Shown here: in pieces, positions 9,309 to 18,467 of the stretch | Layout: each line of letters opens with the position of its first letter | Position numbering within the stretch: position 1 is the stretch's first letter | Assembly: GCF_002140975.2 (NCBI RefSeq) | Contig: NZ_CP147247.1 | Coordinates: 558,001 to 622,000 of the forward strand | Direction: 5' to 3' | Source: Enterococcus sp. 9E7_DIV0242 | Lineage (GTDB): Bacteria > Bacillota > Bacilli > Lactobacillales > Enterococcaceae | DNA: 64,000 nucleotides | The notes under the pieces: model-generated | Seen by the model: the letters and a program-made list of their open reading frames with translations, nothing else | What the model was told of the DNA's origin: nothing | The model's database searches: none | Position numbers and translations under genes: made by a program

Positions 9309-11210
9309 TTGAAACAATTATCAAAAAACGAGTTGATTGCTGAGATCATCAACCTAGAAGCCATTTTGAATCTGCCGAAAGGAACAGAGCACTTTGTCAG
9401 TGATCTTCATGGTGAATTTGAGGCCTTCGACCACATTTTGCGAAACGGCTCGGGGAGTATCAAGGAAAAGGTTCATTCGATCTTTGGAAAAGTTCTTTCT
9501 GAGGAAGACATCAATTCTCTTTGCTTTCTGATTTACTATCCTAAAGAAAAAATTCAGCTTTTGAAGCAAGAACAACCCTTGACTTTCAGCTTTTGGTATC
9601 GTACGATCCATCAGCTCATCACGTTGGTTCGTTTTTGCTCCTGTAAATACACACGTTCAAAGGTTCGAAAAGCTTTACCAGAAAAATATGCCTATATTTT
9701 AGAAGAACTGATCTACCCTTACGATGAGGAAGCAGATAAACAGGAGTACTATGAGCGTATCATTGAAAAAATCATTGATTTAGACGAGGCAGAATTTTTT
9801 GTTTCTGCCTTATGCTTCCTGACCCAACGTTTAATTGTGGATCATCTACATGTCATTGGTGATATCTACGATAGAGGGCCTCACCCAGATAAAATAATCG
9901 ACAAGCTGATCGATTATCATTCTGTCGACATTCAATTCGGAAATCATGATATCATCTGGCTTGGTGCCTTCTGTGGATCGCAAGCCTGTCTGGCCAATGT
10001 ATTAAGAATCTCGGCACGCTATGGGAATTTAGATTTGCTGGAAAATGCATACGGCATAGACCTTGAACCCCTCAAGCAGTTCAGCCGAAAACACTATGAC
10101 CATAATTTGGCCTTCAAGCCAAAAAGCAATCCGTACAATAGCTTAACGAAACAAGAAAAGATCGATAGTATGCTGATTCAACAGGCAACAGCCGTGATTC
10201 AACAAAAATTAGAAGGACAAATCATCCTCAGACGTCCGGATTTTAAAATGAACGATCGGTTACTGCTAGATAAGATTGATGGCAGAACTATTACAATTGG
10301 GCAAACGTGTTATCCGCTGATCAATTCCTGTTTTCAATTGGTCGATAGCCATGATCCATATACTCTAACGCAAGAGGAAGAAAGAATAGTTACCGATCTA
10401 CTTCAGCAATTTCAACAATCCAAACGTCTGGAAAAACATATGTCCTTCTTGATGGAAAAAGGAACACTTTACCTTAGTAATAATCAAAATTTATTGATCC
10501 ATGGCTGTATTCCTCTGACTGAAAATGGCGCGTTTCAAACTGTTTCTTTTAAAGGAAATGCGTATTCCGGGAAAAAATTGTTGGACTACTTTGATCGCAG
10601 CGTCCTATCTGCATTTGAGAATCGATCTAGCGCCATCGAAGAACTGACGGATATAATTTGGTATCTTTGGTGTGGGGAAGGCTCTTCCTTGTTTGGTAAA
10701 AAAGCAATGAAAACCTTCGAGCGCTATTTCATCGATGCGACTGAGCTTCATACTGAAGAGAAGAATCCTTATTACCGGTTGCGTGAACAAGAGGTGATTT
10801 GCCAAGAGCTGTTAAAGGAATTTCAAGTAGATCCTGACATCGGCTGTATCATTAATGGGCATACGCCAATCAAGGTCACAAAGGGAGAAACACCTGTCAA
10901 AGCAAATGGTAAAATGCTGGTGATCGATGGCGGATTTTCAAAATCGTATCAAAAAATAACTGGTATCGGCGGCTATACACTGATTTATAATTCTTATGGC
11001 ATGCATTTGGCTGCACACAAGCCGTTTACAAAAAAAGATACTGCAATCATCAATGGTGATGATATCGTATCAAGCAGACAAATTATTGATCGAAAAGTCG
11101 AGCGAATCAAAGTGAAAGATACAACGATTGGTGAAAGCTTAACAGAAGAATCCTCGCTTATGCAAGAACTATTAAATGAACAACTAAAAACGCAAGAAAA
11201 AAGAAATTGA
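9309..11210 (+). CDS. fbp: Fructose-1,6-bisphosphatase, class III
   Basis: 633 residues, close to the roughly 640-670 typical of this Firmicutes family. Hydrolyses fructose-1,6-bisphosphate to fructose-6-phosphate, the committed step of gluconeogenesis. Metallophosphatase motifs are visible: GDIYDRGPHPD near residue 186, GNHDIIWLG near 217 and INGHTPIKV near 515. The start is TTG, chosen because AGGAGG lies eight bases upstream and MKQLSKNEL is a natural N-terminus. It is third in the ccpN-ppsR-fbp operon, 50 bases after the previous gene. Confidence 0.96.
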   Translation: MKQLSKNELIAEIINLEAILNLPKGTEHFVSDLHGEFEAFDHILRNGSGSIKEKVHSIFGKVLSEEDINSLCFLIYYPKEKIQLLKQEQPLTFSFWYRTIHQLITLVRFCSCKYTRSKVRKALPEKYAYILEELIYPYDEEADKQEYYERIIEKIIDLDEAEFFVSALCFLTQRLIVDHLHVIGDIYDRGPHPDKIIDKLIDYHSVDIQFGNHDIIWLGAFCGSQACLANVLRISARYGNLDLLENAYGIDLEPLKQFSRKHYDHNLAFKPKSNPYNSLTKQEKIDSMLIQQATAVIQQKLEGQIILRRPDFKMNDRLLLDKIDGRTITIGQTCYPLINSCFQLVDSHDPYTLTQEEERIVTDLLQQFQQSKRLEKHMSFLMEKGTLYLSNNQNLLIHGCIPLTENGAFQTVSFKGNAYSGKKLLDYFDRSVLSAFENRSSAIEELTDIIWYLWCGEGSSLFGKKAMKTFERYFIDATELHTEEKNPYYRLREQEVICQELLKEFQVDPDIGCIINGHTPIKVTKGETPVKANGKMLVIDGGFSKSYQKITGIGGYTLIYNSYGMHLAAHKPFTKKDTAIINGDDIVSSRQIIDRKVERIKVKDTTIGESLTEESSLMQELLNEQLKTQEKRN

Positions 11211-11234
11211 TGCTTTCTTTTTTCTTGCGTTTTT
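11186..11234. terminator. Bidirectional terminator between fbp and ABC exporter genes
   Basis: Perfect 21-bp inverted repeat (11186-11206 with 11214-11234) that overlaps the last codons of fbp. A T-run follows on each strand, so it can serve both convergent operons. Confidence 0.9.
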
Positions 11235-11245
11235 TTGAACAAGGG

Positions 11246-11932
11246 CTAAGCGGTTTCTTCTTGGTTGTTTTGTTTTTCTGTAAATTGATGGTTTTTAAGC
11301 TCATAGACTGTATCACAGGCATTTGCTACATCCTGTTCATGGGTAACGATGATGATACATTTATGCTCCTCATGCGCAACCTTTTGAAACAGCTTGACGA
11401 TATCCTCTGATGTCTTTTCATCCAGATTCCCTGTTGGTTCATCAGCAACAATCAATTCATGGTCACAGCAAAGGGCTCGAACAATCGCTACCCGTTGCTG
11501 CTGACCACCTGAAAGCTGTGTCACACTTTTTTTCGCTAACGCTTCATCAATACCAACCGTTGCCAACTGCTCCAATGCGTAAGCCTTCTTATCCTCTTTT
11601 TTCAAACCCGAAATTGCCATTGCTGTCAATACATTATCCAAAGCGGACATATATGGCAATAGATTGTATGCCTGAAAAATAATCGATACATCATTTCTAC
11701 GATAGTTTCTTAAGCCAATATTTTTCAGCGATTCTCCATTGTATTGAATTGTTCCGGTTTTGGGTACATCTAGTCCGGATATTAGCGAAAGAAACGTCGT
11801 TTTCCCAGAGCCGCTAGCACCTAGAATTGCATACATCTTTCCCTTATGAAACGCTAAATCTATATCTTTATATAAATAATCCTGCTCGTTGGTATACCAG
11901 TAGCCAACATTTTTTGTTTCAAGCATAGTCAT
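11246..11932 (-). CDS. ABC exporter ATP-binding protein (LolD/MacB type)
   Basis: 228-residue ATPase with Walker A GASGSGKT (about residue 38), signature LSGGQQQR and Walker B LIVADEPTGNLDE. The DEPTGNLDEKT sequence is characteristic of the MacB/LolD/SalX group, which works with FtsX-domain permeases. It follows its permease by seven bases. The family exports peptides or lipoproteins, or drives extracytoplasmic mechanotransduction. The substrate here is unknown. Confidence 0.93.
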   Translation of the reverse strand: MTMLETKNVGYWYTNEQDYLYKDIDLAFHKGKMYAILGASGSGKTTFLSLISGLDVPKTGTIQYNGESLKNIGLRNYRRNDVSIIFQAYNLLPYMSALDNVLTAMAISGLKKEDKKAYALEQLATVGIDEALAKKSVTQLSGGQQQRVAIVRALCCDHELIVADEPTGNLDEKTSEDIVKLFQKVAHEEHKCIIIVTHEQDVANACDTVYELKNHQFTEKQNNQEETA

Positions 11933-11939
11933 TCTCCTT

Positions 11940-13445
11940 CTAGGTTGTCAGTATTTTCCGTGGTTGTAGTCGAATGATTCCAACTGATGATAACAGTATT
12001 GAACCAAAGCTGATCAGTATACCCACACCCGCTAACATGATGATTTGGTCAGCAGTGACAGTAATGTCCATTTCTTCAATTTCTTGTGCTGCTTCTTGGG
12101 AGCTGGCACCGATACTGCCAAAATTACCTCGACCGCCTTCATTCATACCGTTGTTTCCATTTGTTGCAGTTTGTGCTGACTCTGTTTGCTGTTCAAGTAA
12201 TTGTTCTCCAATAACATTTCCAACGATATTTCCGCTAAAGGATGCCACAACTAGCGCAAAAAGCATACAAACTAATATTTCTGTGAAGAATTGCATGATT
12301 ACCTTCACTCTCGCTTCCCCCATTGAAAGCAACACACCAATTTCATATCTTCTTTCTCGAATTGTCATCATAACGATCAAGGTCAAAATAATCACACCTG
12401 CTACTGCGACAAGTACCACAATATTTGTCGCGAAGCTAGCAACGTTATTCAGTGGTTGCAGCATTTGCTGATACATTTGATCATTTGTCTGTAAGCTAAA
12501 TGTTTCTGTATCGATCAATGCTTCTGCTTCCTCTACAAATTGATCCATGTTTTGAGGATCTGACAATGTATAACTTGCTGAATCGATCGTGCCCTCGGAA
12601 TCATCGCCTTTTAGCGTATTTGCAAAAGTATACGAGCTGTACAGCGTATTTGCCGGATTCAAGAAGTTGAACATCATTCCCATACTGCTACTGCTCTCTG
12701 AGGTTTCGTAAATCCCTTTGATCGTTACTTCATATGTAGTCTCCTCATCATCAGGACTCGTAACTGTGAAGGTATCTCCCACACTTAGCTCATTTGCCTC
12801 CGCAAGGGTTTGCTCGATGACCACATTATTCGTCCCTTCATCATCAGCTGTAATAGCCTCTCCTTCAACAATACTTGAGGTCCCTTCAGAAAATCCCGAA
12901 TACATGGATAAATCCATAACTCCAGTTACCTGAAAATCACTTTGCAGCATTGCAACGCCACCACCTGCATCTCCACCGCCCATCATTTCGCCTCCGGGAC
13001 CACCACCCATCATGCCTTCATTTTGCGTCTCGGTAGTGGATGAAGTCGTTGTATCCTCTGAATCATCTGAGCTGGAAATCGGGGTAATGTCATCTGTTGC
13101 ACCCGCAGAAGATGATGAAATAAACGAATAGCTTTTTACATTATCTAAAGCAGCAATTTTTTCTGCTTCCTCCAAATTTACAGGAGTTACAGTGAAGCTA
13201 CCAGGATCTGGGCGCTCACTTCCATCCTCACCTTCAGAACGCTCCATACCGTTTTGGCGATTGGTCGTTAATGTAACTGTTGCACCGACACTCTTCTTAG
13301 CGTTTTCGGTTGCAGACAATGCCGCACTGCGAATCGTCAGACCCGCCAGAACAAAAATCAAAATAGCGGAAAATACCGCACTCAATAACAATGTCCTCCC
13401 CTTTTTTGCCTTCATACTTAATAATGCCCGTCTTATAAAATCCAT
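11940..13445 (-). CDS. ABC transporter permease, FtsX/MacB family
   Basis: 501 residues with one N-terminal membrane segment, a large extracellular MacB-like domain (about 40-330) and three C-terminal membrane segments with the FtsX fold. The extracellular domain carries a low-complexity Ser/Thr/Asp stretch followed by a Gly/Met-rich segment (MMGGGPGGEMMGGGDAGGG, about residues 144-162), and another Asn/Gly-rich loop lies before the last membrane helix. The start is set at 13445, where AGGAGG is seven bases upstream; an ATG nine codons earlier has no such site. It forms an operon with the ATPase. The Met-rich patch could bind a metal or be a flexible linker. Confidence 0.9.
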   Translation of the reverse strand: MDFIRRALLSMKAKKGRTLLLSAVFSAILIFVLAGLTIRSAALSATENAKKSVGATVTLTTNRQNGMERSEGEDGSERPDPGSFTVTPVNLEEAEKIAALDNVKSYSFISSSSAGATDDITPISSSDDSEDTTTSSTTETQNEGMMGGGPGGEMMGGGDAGGGVAMLQSDFQVTGVMDLSMYSGFSEGTSSIVEGEAITADDEGTNNVVIEQTLAEANELSVGDTFTVTSPDDEETTYEVTIKGIYETSESSSSMGMMFNFLNPANTLYSSYTFANTLKGDDSEGTIDSASYTLSDPQNMDQFVEEAEALIDTETFSLQTNDQMYQQMLQPLNNVASFATNIVVLVAVAGVIILTLIVMMTIRERRYEIGVLLSMGEARVKVIMQFFTEILVCMLFALVVASFSGNIVGNVIGEQLLEQQTESAQTATNGNNGMNEGGRGNFGSIGASSQEAAQEIEEMDITVTADQIIMLAGVGILISFGSILLSSVGIIRLQPRKILTT

Positions 13446-13758
13446 ATAATATCCTCCTAGCCAACTAATCATGTCGGAACTAAGGCGTGTCAGAATCTTT
13501 TCGCGGTTTTCGAAAGGTCAAACACGTCCCATGCATTACTTTATTCCTGTCAACTTAAATAGAGCTTAAAATGATCGAACTATTCAGAGCTCTATCCATA
13601 AGAGAGATTAGATAGTGTTTTTAAAGTAAATACTTCTATTTATTTTTCCCTATACAAAGTCACATGTAAAAAGTAGCTTTGGCACAACCTCTTGCAAAAA
13701 AATACGAAAAATGATTAAATGGAACTGTCTCAGAATTATTTTAGAGAGGAAAAAAATA
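13446..13758. other. Intergenic region between divergent exporter and beta-lactamase-fold genes
   Basis: About 310 bp of AT-rich DNA. It must hold the promoters of both flanking genes, but I see no consensus promoter, operator or RNA structure that I can defend. Confidence 0.4.
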
Positions 13759-14880
13759 GTGAAGAAAAAGAAAATAGGCTTTTACAGTACGATTTTCTTT
13801 CTTTGTTTCTTTTTGATTGTCACGTTCTTTTTTTCTACACATACCTTTGATTATGCAGTTGAGCAAAAGCTGCCTACTCATTCAACAACAGATAGCCAAC
13901 CAACTACTTCGCCATCAGACGAGACGAGTACAACAATACAGAGCACTGTAGCAAGCTCAACAACTGAGTTTGACCATACACCATCGTCATTGGTAGCTAA
14001 TCAAGTAGGCATACCTTCTTCCGATGATCAATCGGTAATTGACACAGGTATTCACCCTCCATTGGCACAGGTAACGGCTGCTAATGATGAGGAAGCTCTT
14101 ATTGAAGTAGAGGAAAATATTGCTGAAAAAGAATTCTATGCCAGCGTACAAAAGGTACTCGATAAAGCAGCAGCTTCTTTCGATGGCACGATGGCAATTA
14201 CCTATATCGATTTGGCAACTGGTCAGGAAATTTCTGTTAACGAGAAAAAGGAATTCTATACAGCAAGTACGATCAAGGTGCCTTTAGCTATGATGGTTGC
14301 TGATAAAGTAAACGAAGGAGTCCTCAAATGGAGTGATAAAATCACCTATAAAGAGGAATCGGATTATGAAGAAGGAACAGGTCAGATCATCAATAACATC
14401 CAACCTACCTACTCCCTCCAGACCCTTCAGGAATACAACATTACTTATTCAGATAACATTGCGAAGAATATGCTTTATGGCTTATTTGGCGGGAATGATC
14501 AAGCAAAAAAACAGCTATATCGCTACTTTTTCAATCGAGAAGCGAATGTGGCGGACACGCAGTTTTCATCCGCAGATGGTGCAGCAATTCTTCTTAAGTT
14601 GTATGAAGAAAAAGAAACAAACAAGGAATATCAAAAAATCTATGAGTATATGAAAAAAACTGTTTTCCACGAACGAATGGAAACTTCTTTAACAACGGGC
14701 AAGGTTGCACATAAGATTGGTTCTTACGACGATGATATCCATGATATGGGCATTCTTGAGTCTTCCCATCCGTTCATCCTTTCGGTCTTCACTAACGGAA
14801 AGAAGGGGAAAGAAGCCATTTCCGCACTTACCGACCAATTGTGGACACTACAAGAAAATAGTTATCCAGTTTCACAATAA
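13759..14880 (+). CDS. Membrane-anchored serine beta-lactamase-fold protein
   Basis: 373 residues. One N-terminal membrane segment (about 7-26) is followed by a Ser/Thr/Pro-rich stalk (about 35-100) and a class A beta-lactamase-like domain (about 130-370). The SxxK motif is STIK with Ser170, the second motif is YSDN, and the KTG-equivalent is KIG. These motifs fit the class A beta-lactamase/penicillin-recognising superfamily. Without a clear omega-loop Glu I would not call it a resistance enzyme; a cell-wall or housekeeping hydrolase role is equally likely. The start is GTG, set by GAGAGG nine bases upstream. Confidence 0.8.
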   Translation: MKKKKIGFYSTIFFLCFFLIVTFFFSTHTFDYAVEQKLPTHSTTDSQPTTSPSDETSTTIQSTVASSTTEFDHTPSSLVANQVGIPSSDDQSVIDTGIHPPLAQVTAANDEEALIEVEENIAEKEFYASVQKVLDKAAASFDGTMAITYIDLATGQEISVNEKKEFYTASTIKVPLAMMVADKVNEGVLKWSDKITYKEESDYEEGTGQIINNIQPTYSLQTLQEYNITYSDNIAKNMLYGLFGGNDQAKKQLYRYFFNREANVADTQFSSADGAAILLKLYEEKETNKEYQKIYEYMKKTVFHERMETSLTTGKVAHKIGSYDDDIHDMGILESSHPFILSVFTNGKKGKEAISALTDQLWTLQENSYPVSQ

Positions 14881-14920
14881 AAGAAACGACCTGCAATTTA
14901 CGCAGAACGTTTCTTTTTTT
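14880..14920 (+). terminator. Intrinsic terminator of the beta-lactamase-fold gene
   Basis: AAAGAAACG pairs with CGTTTCTTT, with an inner CTGC/GCAG helix, and a run of T follows directly after the stop codon. Confidence 0.85.
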
Positions 14921-14956
14921 ATTTCTCTTTTCAAATGTTTTAATAGCATAACCATT

Positions 14957-15100
14957 GATAATGATTATTATTACAGATTAGAATCGGAATAATATAAAAA
15001 CCTTGATAACAAGCGTTTATTCTAATTGATAACTACTATCGTTCTCAATTAGACATATTTATTATCAATTAGAACGAATAGTATGTTATGCTCTAATTGA
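14957..15100 (+). promoter_or_regulatory. Regulatory region of metal ATPase: Fur-like box plus four copies of TCTAATTGA
   Basis: GATAATGATTATTATTACA at 14957-14975 matches the classical Fur consensus at 15 of 19 positions. Downstream, the 9-mer TCTAATTGA occurs at 15021-15029 and 15092-15100, and its reverse complement at 15045-15053 and 15065-15073. The last copy touches the ribosome binding site. Copies one and three share a 13-bp core, TTCTAATTGATAA, in opposite orientation. The arrangement suggests a repressor binding cooperatively. Confidence 0.6.
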
Positions 15101-15113
15101 GGAGGCGTTGATC

Positions 15114-17039
15114 ATGAAATTATCAAAAGAAAAACAAGCATTGCTGGCTACTGCCCTATGCCTTATATTCATGCTTACTGGACTAATCATGGAAATTAAC
15201 CACTTAGCATTTTATCCTGTTGCATTTGGTTTAGCCATTTTGTTTGGAGGATTTAAACAAACGAAAGAAGGAATTATTGACACAATTGAAAACAAACATT
15301 TAAACGTTGACTTGTTGATGGCTCTGGCTGCCATTGGGGCTTGTATCATCGGAAATTGGTTTGAAGGAGCCATGCTGACCTTCATCTTCTGCCTAAGCGG
15401 AGCTTTAGAAGAGTACGCAACCAATAAAAGTAAAAAAGAAATTTCCAACCTAATCAACCTACAGCCTGAAACGGCACTAAAACTCATGGCAGATGGTCAA
15501 ACACAGGAATTGCCTGTCAACAACGTACAAATCGGCGATCGCTTGCTTGTGCCAAAAGGAGCGAGCATTCCAATCGATGGCCAAATGATAGAAGGCAACA
15601 GCTCGATTGATGAAGCAGCTGTCAGTGGCGAATCAATTCCTGTAGAGAAAACGAATGGCGACGAGCTATTTGGCGGAACAATCAATCTAGGAGAATCCTT
15701 CACAATGAAGGTGACTAAAAATAGTGAAGATACTCTATTCGCCAAAATTATTCGCTTGGTAAATGAAGCCCAAAACACACCTTCACAAACAGCTACTTTT
15801 ATTAATCGTATCGAAAATATCTATGTCAAAATCGTCTTGATCATCATCCCTTTGATGATCCTTATCCCCTACTTCTTTCTAGGTTGGAGCTGGGATGAGA
15901 GCTTTTATCGTGGAATGGTCCTGCTTGTTGTTGCTTCCCCGTGTGCCCTCGTAGCTTCGGCTACACCGGCTACACTTGCAGCTATCTCAAATGGAGCGAG
16001 AAATGGTGTCCTTTTCAAAGGAGGCGTCTACCTTGAGAATCTAGCTGAGCTACGAGCGATCGCCTTTGATAAAACGGGTACTCTGACCGAAGGAAAACCA
16101 ACCGTAACAGATGCCGTTTTTCTGTCTGAAAACAAAGAAGGACTGGACATCCTACTGTCTATGGAGCAAAATTCTACACATCCACTAGCACAGGCAATCC
16201 TTACTTATTTTAGAGATGATGCAGTTCCTTTAATCGAAGACCTGACAGTTCGGAATATTGTTGGCTTCGGTATGGAGTCTACAGTTTCAGGAACAACTTG
16301 GCGAATTGGTAAACAAAGCTTTGCGGAAACCGCACCATTCTCTGAAGACATGCTCCAAGACATTGAAGCACTGCATGAGGAAGGAAAAACCGTCATTTAT
16401 CTATTCAAAGACGATGCACTTGCTGCATATTTCGGTTTACTTGACCTGGCAAAACCAGAAGCGGAACAAGTTCTTTCTTACTTCGTAGAAAATGGTATTC
16501 ACACAACCATGATCACTGGGGATCATTTGAAGACCGCTGAAGCAGTTGCGAGTACCTTGTCTATCAATGAAATTCACGCTAACTGTCTACCAGAGGATAA
16601 AACCAAGTTAATTAAGGAGCAAAAAGAGAAATATGGTGTAAACGCAATGGTCGGAGACGGAATCAACGATGCACCCGCTCTGGCAAATGCTGCAATCGGT
16701 GTAGCTATGGGAGAAGGAACTGATGTCGCAATGGATGTCGCAGATGTCGTGTTAATGAAAAACGATTTGGAAAAGCTTCAGATGAGTCATCTTTTATCCA
16801 AAAAATTAAAGAAAATCGTTACACAAAATATTATTTTCTCCGCAGCTGTTATCCTATTGCTGATTTTTTCTAATCTATTCCAAGTTATTAATCTCCCACT
16901 TGGCGTGATCGGTCATGAAGGAAGTACGATTCTAGTCATTCTAAATGGCTTGCGACTCCTTCGAACAATTCCAATTGCTGAAAAGGAACAGACAAAGTCA
17001 GACAAACGAAAATCAGTCCTTGCGGAAAGTCGCTCATAA
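15114..17039 (+). CDS. P1B-4-type heavy-metal efflux ATPase
   Basis: 641 residues without an N-terminal metal-binding domain. The actuator motif is SGESIPVEK, the phosphorylation motif DKTGTLTEG has Asp319, and the ATP-domain hinge is GDGINDAPAL. The transmembrane metal site is SPC (VVASPCALVAS) and the last helices carry HEGST; this pair defines P1B-4 pumps, which export Fe(II), Co(II) or Zn(II), such as Bacillus PfeT and Listeria FrvA. The nearby Fur-like box favours iron. The start is the ATG at 15114, eight bases after GAGGAGG; an in-frame TTG at 15108 is too close to that site. Confidence 0.9.
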   Translation: MKLSKEKQALLATALCLIFMLTGLIMEINHLAFYPVAFGLAILFGGFKQTKEGIIDTIENKHLNVDLLMALAAIGACIIGNWFEGAMLTFIFCLSGALEEYATNKSKKEISNLINLQPETALKLMADGQTQELPVNNVQIGDRLLVPKGASIPIDGQMIEGNSSIDEAAVSGESIPVEKTNGDELFGGTINLGESFTMKVTKNSEDTLFAKIIRLVNEAQNTPSQTATFINRIENIYVKIVLIIIPLMILIPYFFLGWSWDESFYRGMVLLVVASPCALVASATPATLAAISNGARNGVLFKGGVYLENLAELRAIAFDKTGTLTEGKPTVTDAVFLSENKEGLDILLSMEQNSTHPLAQAILTYFRDDAVPLIEDLTVRNIVGFGMESTVSGTTWRIGKQSFAETAPFSEDMLQDIEALHEEGKTVIYLFKDDALAAYFGLLDLAKPEAEQVLSYFVENGIHTTMITGDHLKTAEAVASTLSINEIHANCLPEDKTKLIKEQKEKYGVNAMVGDGINDAPALANAAIGVAMGEGTDVAMDVADVVLMKNDLEKLQMSHLLSKKLKKIVTQNIIFSAAVILLLIFSNLFQVINLPLGVIGHEGSTILVILNGLRLLRTIPIAEKEQTKSDKRKSVLAESRS

Positions 17040-17077
17040 TTTTTTGAAATCGCCTTATTGTACTCAACAAAAAGGAC

Positions 17078-17217
17078 TGTGACACAATTATGCCCTAGTC
17101 CCTAGAAATCGAATAAACGGTGTTTTCAAATTAGCTCCTTCGACAATAAGCCGAAAATTTATGGAACAATTTTCAAAATTCTCGGCTTATTGCTTGAAGC
17201 TAAGCGCTTTTGTCACA
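17078..17217. repeat. Palindromic intergenic element with TGTGACA ends
   Basis: A 140-bp block bounded by TGTGACA (17078-17084) and its complement TGTCACA (17211-17217). Inside is a long imperfect palindrome: TTAGCT (17131) and CAATAAGCCGA (17144-17154) pair with TCGGCTTATTG (17182-17192) and AGCTAA (17198). There is no coding potential and no clear T-run. It resembles the short palindromic repeats scattered between genes in enterococci, but no second copy is visible in this window. Confidence 0.5.
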
Positions 17218-17227
17218 ACCTATGTTT

Positions 17228-18325
17228 TTAAAGCTTTTCCTCAAGAATATCTGCAATTCGTTTTGAGGCTAGACCATCTCCATAAGGATTACTAGCATGA
17301 CTCATGCGTTCGTACGCCTGAGGATCTTCCAGCAATTGCTTGAAATTCTTGTAAATTGTTTCTTCATCTGTTCCGACAAGCTTGAGTGTGCCTGCTGCGA
17401 TTCCTTCCGGCCGTTCCGTTGTATCCCTCATAACAAGAACGGGTTTTCCTAAGGATGGAGCCTCTTCTTGAATCCCACCGCTATCCGTCAAAATCAGGTA
17501 GCTTTTAGCCATGAAATTATGGAAATCAACGACCTCTAATGGCTCAATCAAATGAATTCGATCATCTCCGGAAAGGTATTTAGCTGCCGCTTCCCTTACC
17601 TTAGGATTCAAATGGATCGGATAAATCGCTTTGACATCCTGATGCTCATCAACAATCCGGCGAATAGCTCGAAACATATGCTCCATCGGTTCACCAAGAT
17701 TCTCTCGACGATGCGCAGTTATCAGGATCAGTCGGTCCTCTCCTACCCAATCAAGCTCTTTATGTTGGTACGATGGCGTAATTGTAGTTTCTAACGCATC
17801 GATTGCTGTATTCCCAGTTACATAGATATCAGACGCAAGTTTGCCCTCTTTCAACAAATGATGCTTTGCCGTTTCTGTCGGAGCAAAATTAAATTTACTG
17901 ATAAGCCCTACCGCTTGACGATTAAACTCTTCCGGAAAAGGAGAATAAATATTGTACGTTCGTAAACCAGCTTCCACATGTCCAACAGGAATCTGTAAAT
18001 AGAAGCAAGCTAACCCTGTTGCAAAGGTTGTAGTTGTGTCTCCATGAACCAAAACAACGTCTGGTTTTTCCAGCTCAAGTATGTCTTTTATGTTCAATAA
18101 AATAGCGCTTGTTACATCAAAAAGCGTTTGGTTTTCTTTCATTATCGCCAAATCATAGTCGGGCTCGACATTGAATACCTTCAACACCTGATCCAACATT
18201 TCTCGATGCTGCCCAGTGACACAAACCTTGACTTCGAAAGCCCTTCGTTTCTTCAGTTCATTGACCAAAGGACACATTTTGATTGCTTCTGGTCTTGTAC
18301 CAAAAACAACAACGATTTTTTTCAT
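17228..18325 (-). CDS. wecB: UDP-N-acetylglucosamine 2-epimerase (non-hydrolysing)
   Basis: 365 residues, the normal length. Interconverts UDP-GlcNAc and UDP-ManNAc, which feeds teichoic-acid linkage units and ManNAc-containing polysaccharides. Family motifs seen are VFGTRPEAIKM at the N-terminus, GHVEAGLRT, ITAHRRENLG and LTDSGGIQEEAPSLGKPVLV. Also called mnaA in Gram-positives. It stands downstream of the decayed polysaccharide genes on the same strand, but a role in core wall synthesis would explain why it stayed intact. Confidence 0.95.
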   Translation of the reverse strand: MKKIVVVFGTRPEAIKMCPLVNELKKRRAFEVKVCVTGQHREMLDQVLKVFNVEPDYDLAIMKENQTLFDVTSAILLNIKDILELEKPDVVLVHGDTTTTFATGLACFYLQIPVGHVEAGLRTYNIYSPFPEEFNRQAVGLISKFNFAPTETAKHHLLKEGKLASDIYVTGNTAIDALETTITPSYQHKELDWVGEDRLILITAHRRENLGEPMEHMFRAIRRIVDEHQDVKAIYPIHLNPKVREAAAKYLSGDDRIHLIEPLEVVDFHNFMAKSYLILTDSGGIQEEAPSLGKPVLVMRDTTERPEGIAAGTLKLVGTDEETIYKNFKQLLEDPQAYERMSHASNPYGDGLASKRIADILEEKL

Positions 18326-18467
18326 CTCTGCCCACTCCCTATCTTCAGATTCTTCTACTAGTATTACTTTTTTTCATGACTTTTTCAACTTTTTCTATTA
18401 ATAAATAATAGACAAGCCCTTCATTCATCGGTTTAGCGTTGAACAGCTACTTTATCGCTGCTACACA

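Noticed and set aside
13759..14880. Calling the beta-lactamase-fold protein an antibiotic resistance gene
   Set aside because: The three motifs only place it in the superfamily; the stalk and weak KIG motif do not demonstrate beta-lactam hydrolysis.
15108..15113. TTG start for the P1B-4 ATPase
   Set aside because: Only two bases separate it from the GAGGAGG site; the ATG at 15114 has proper spacing.
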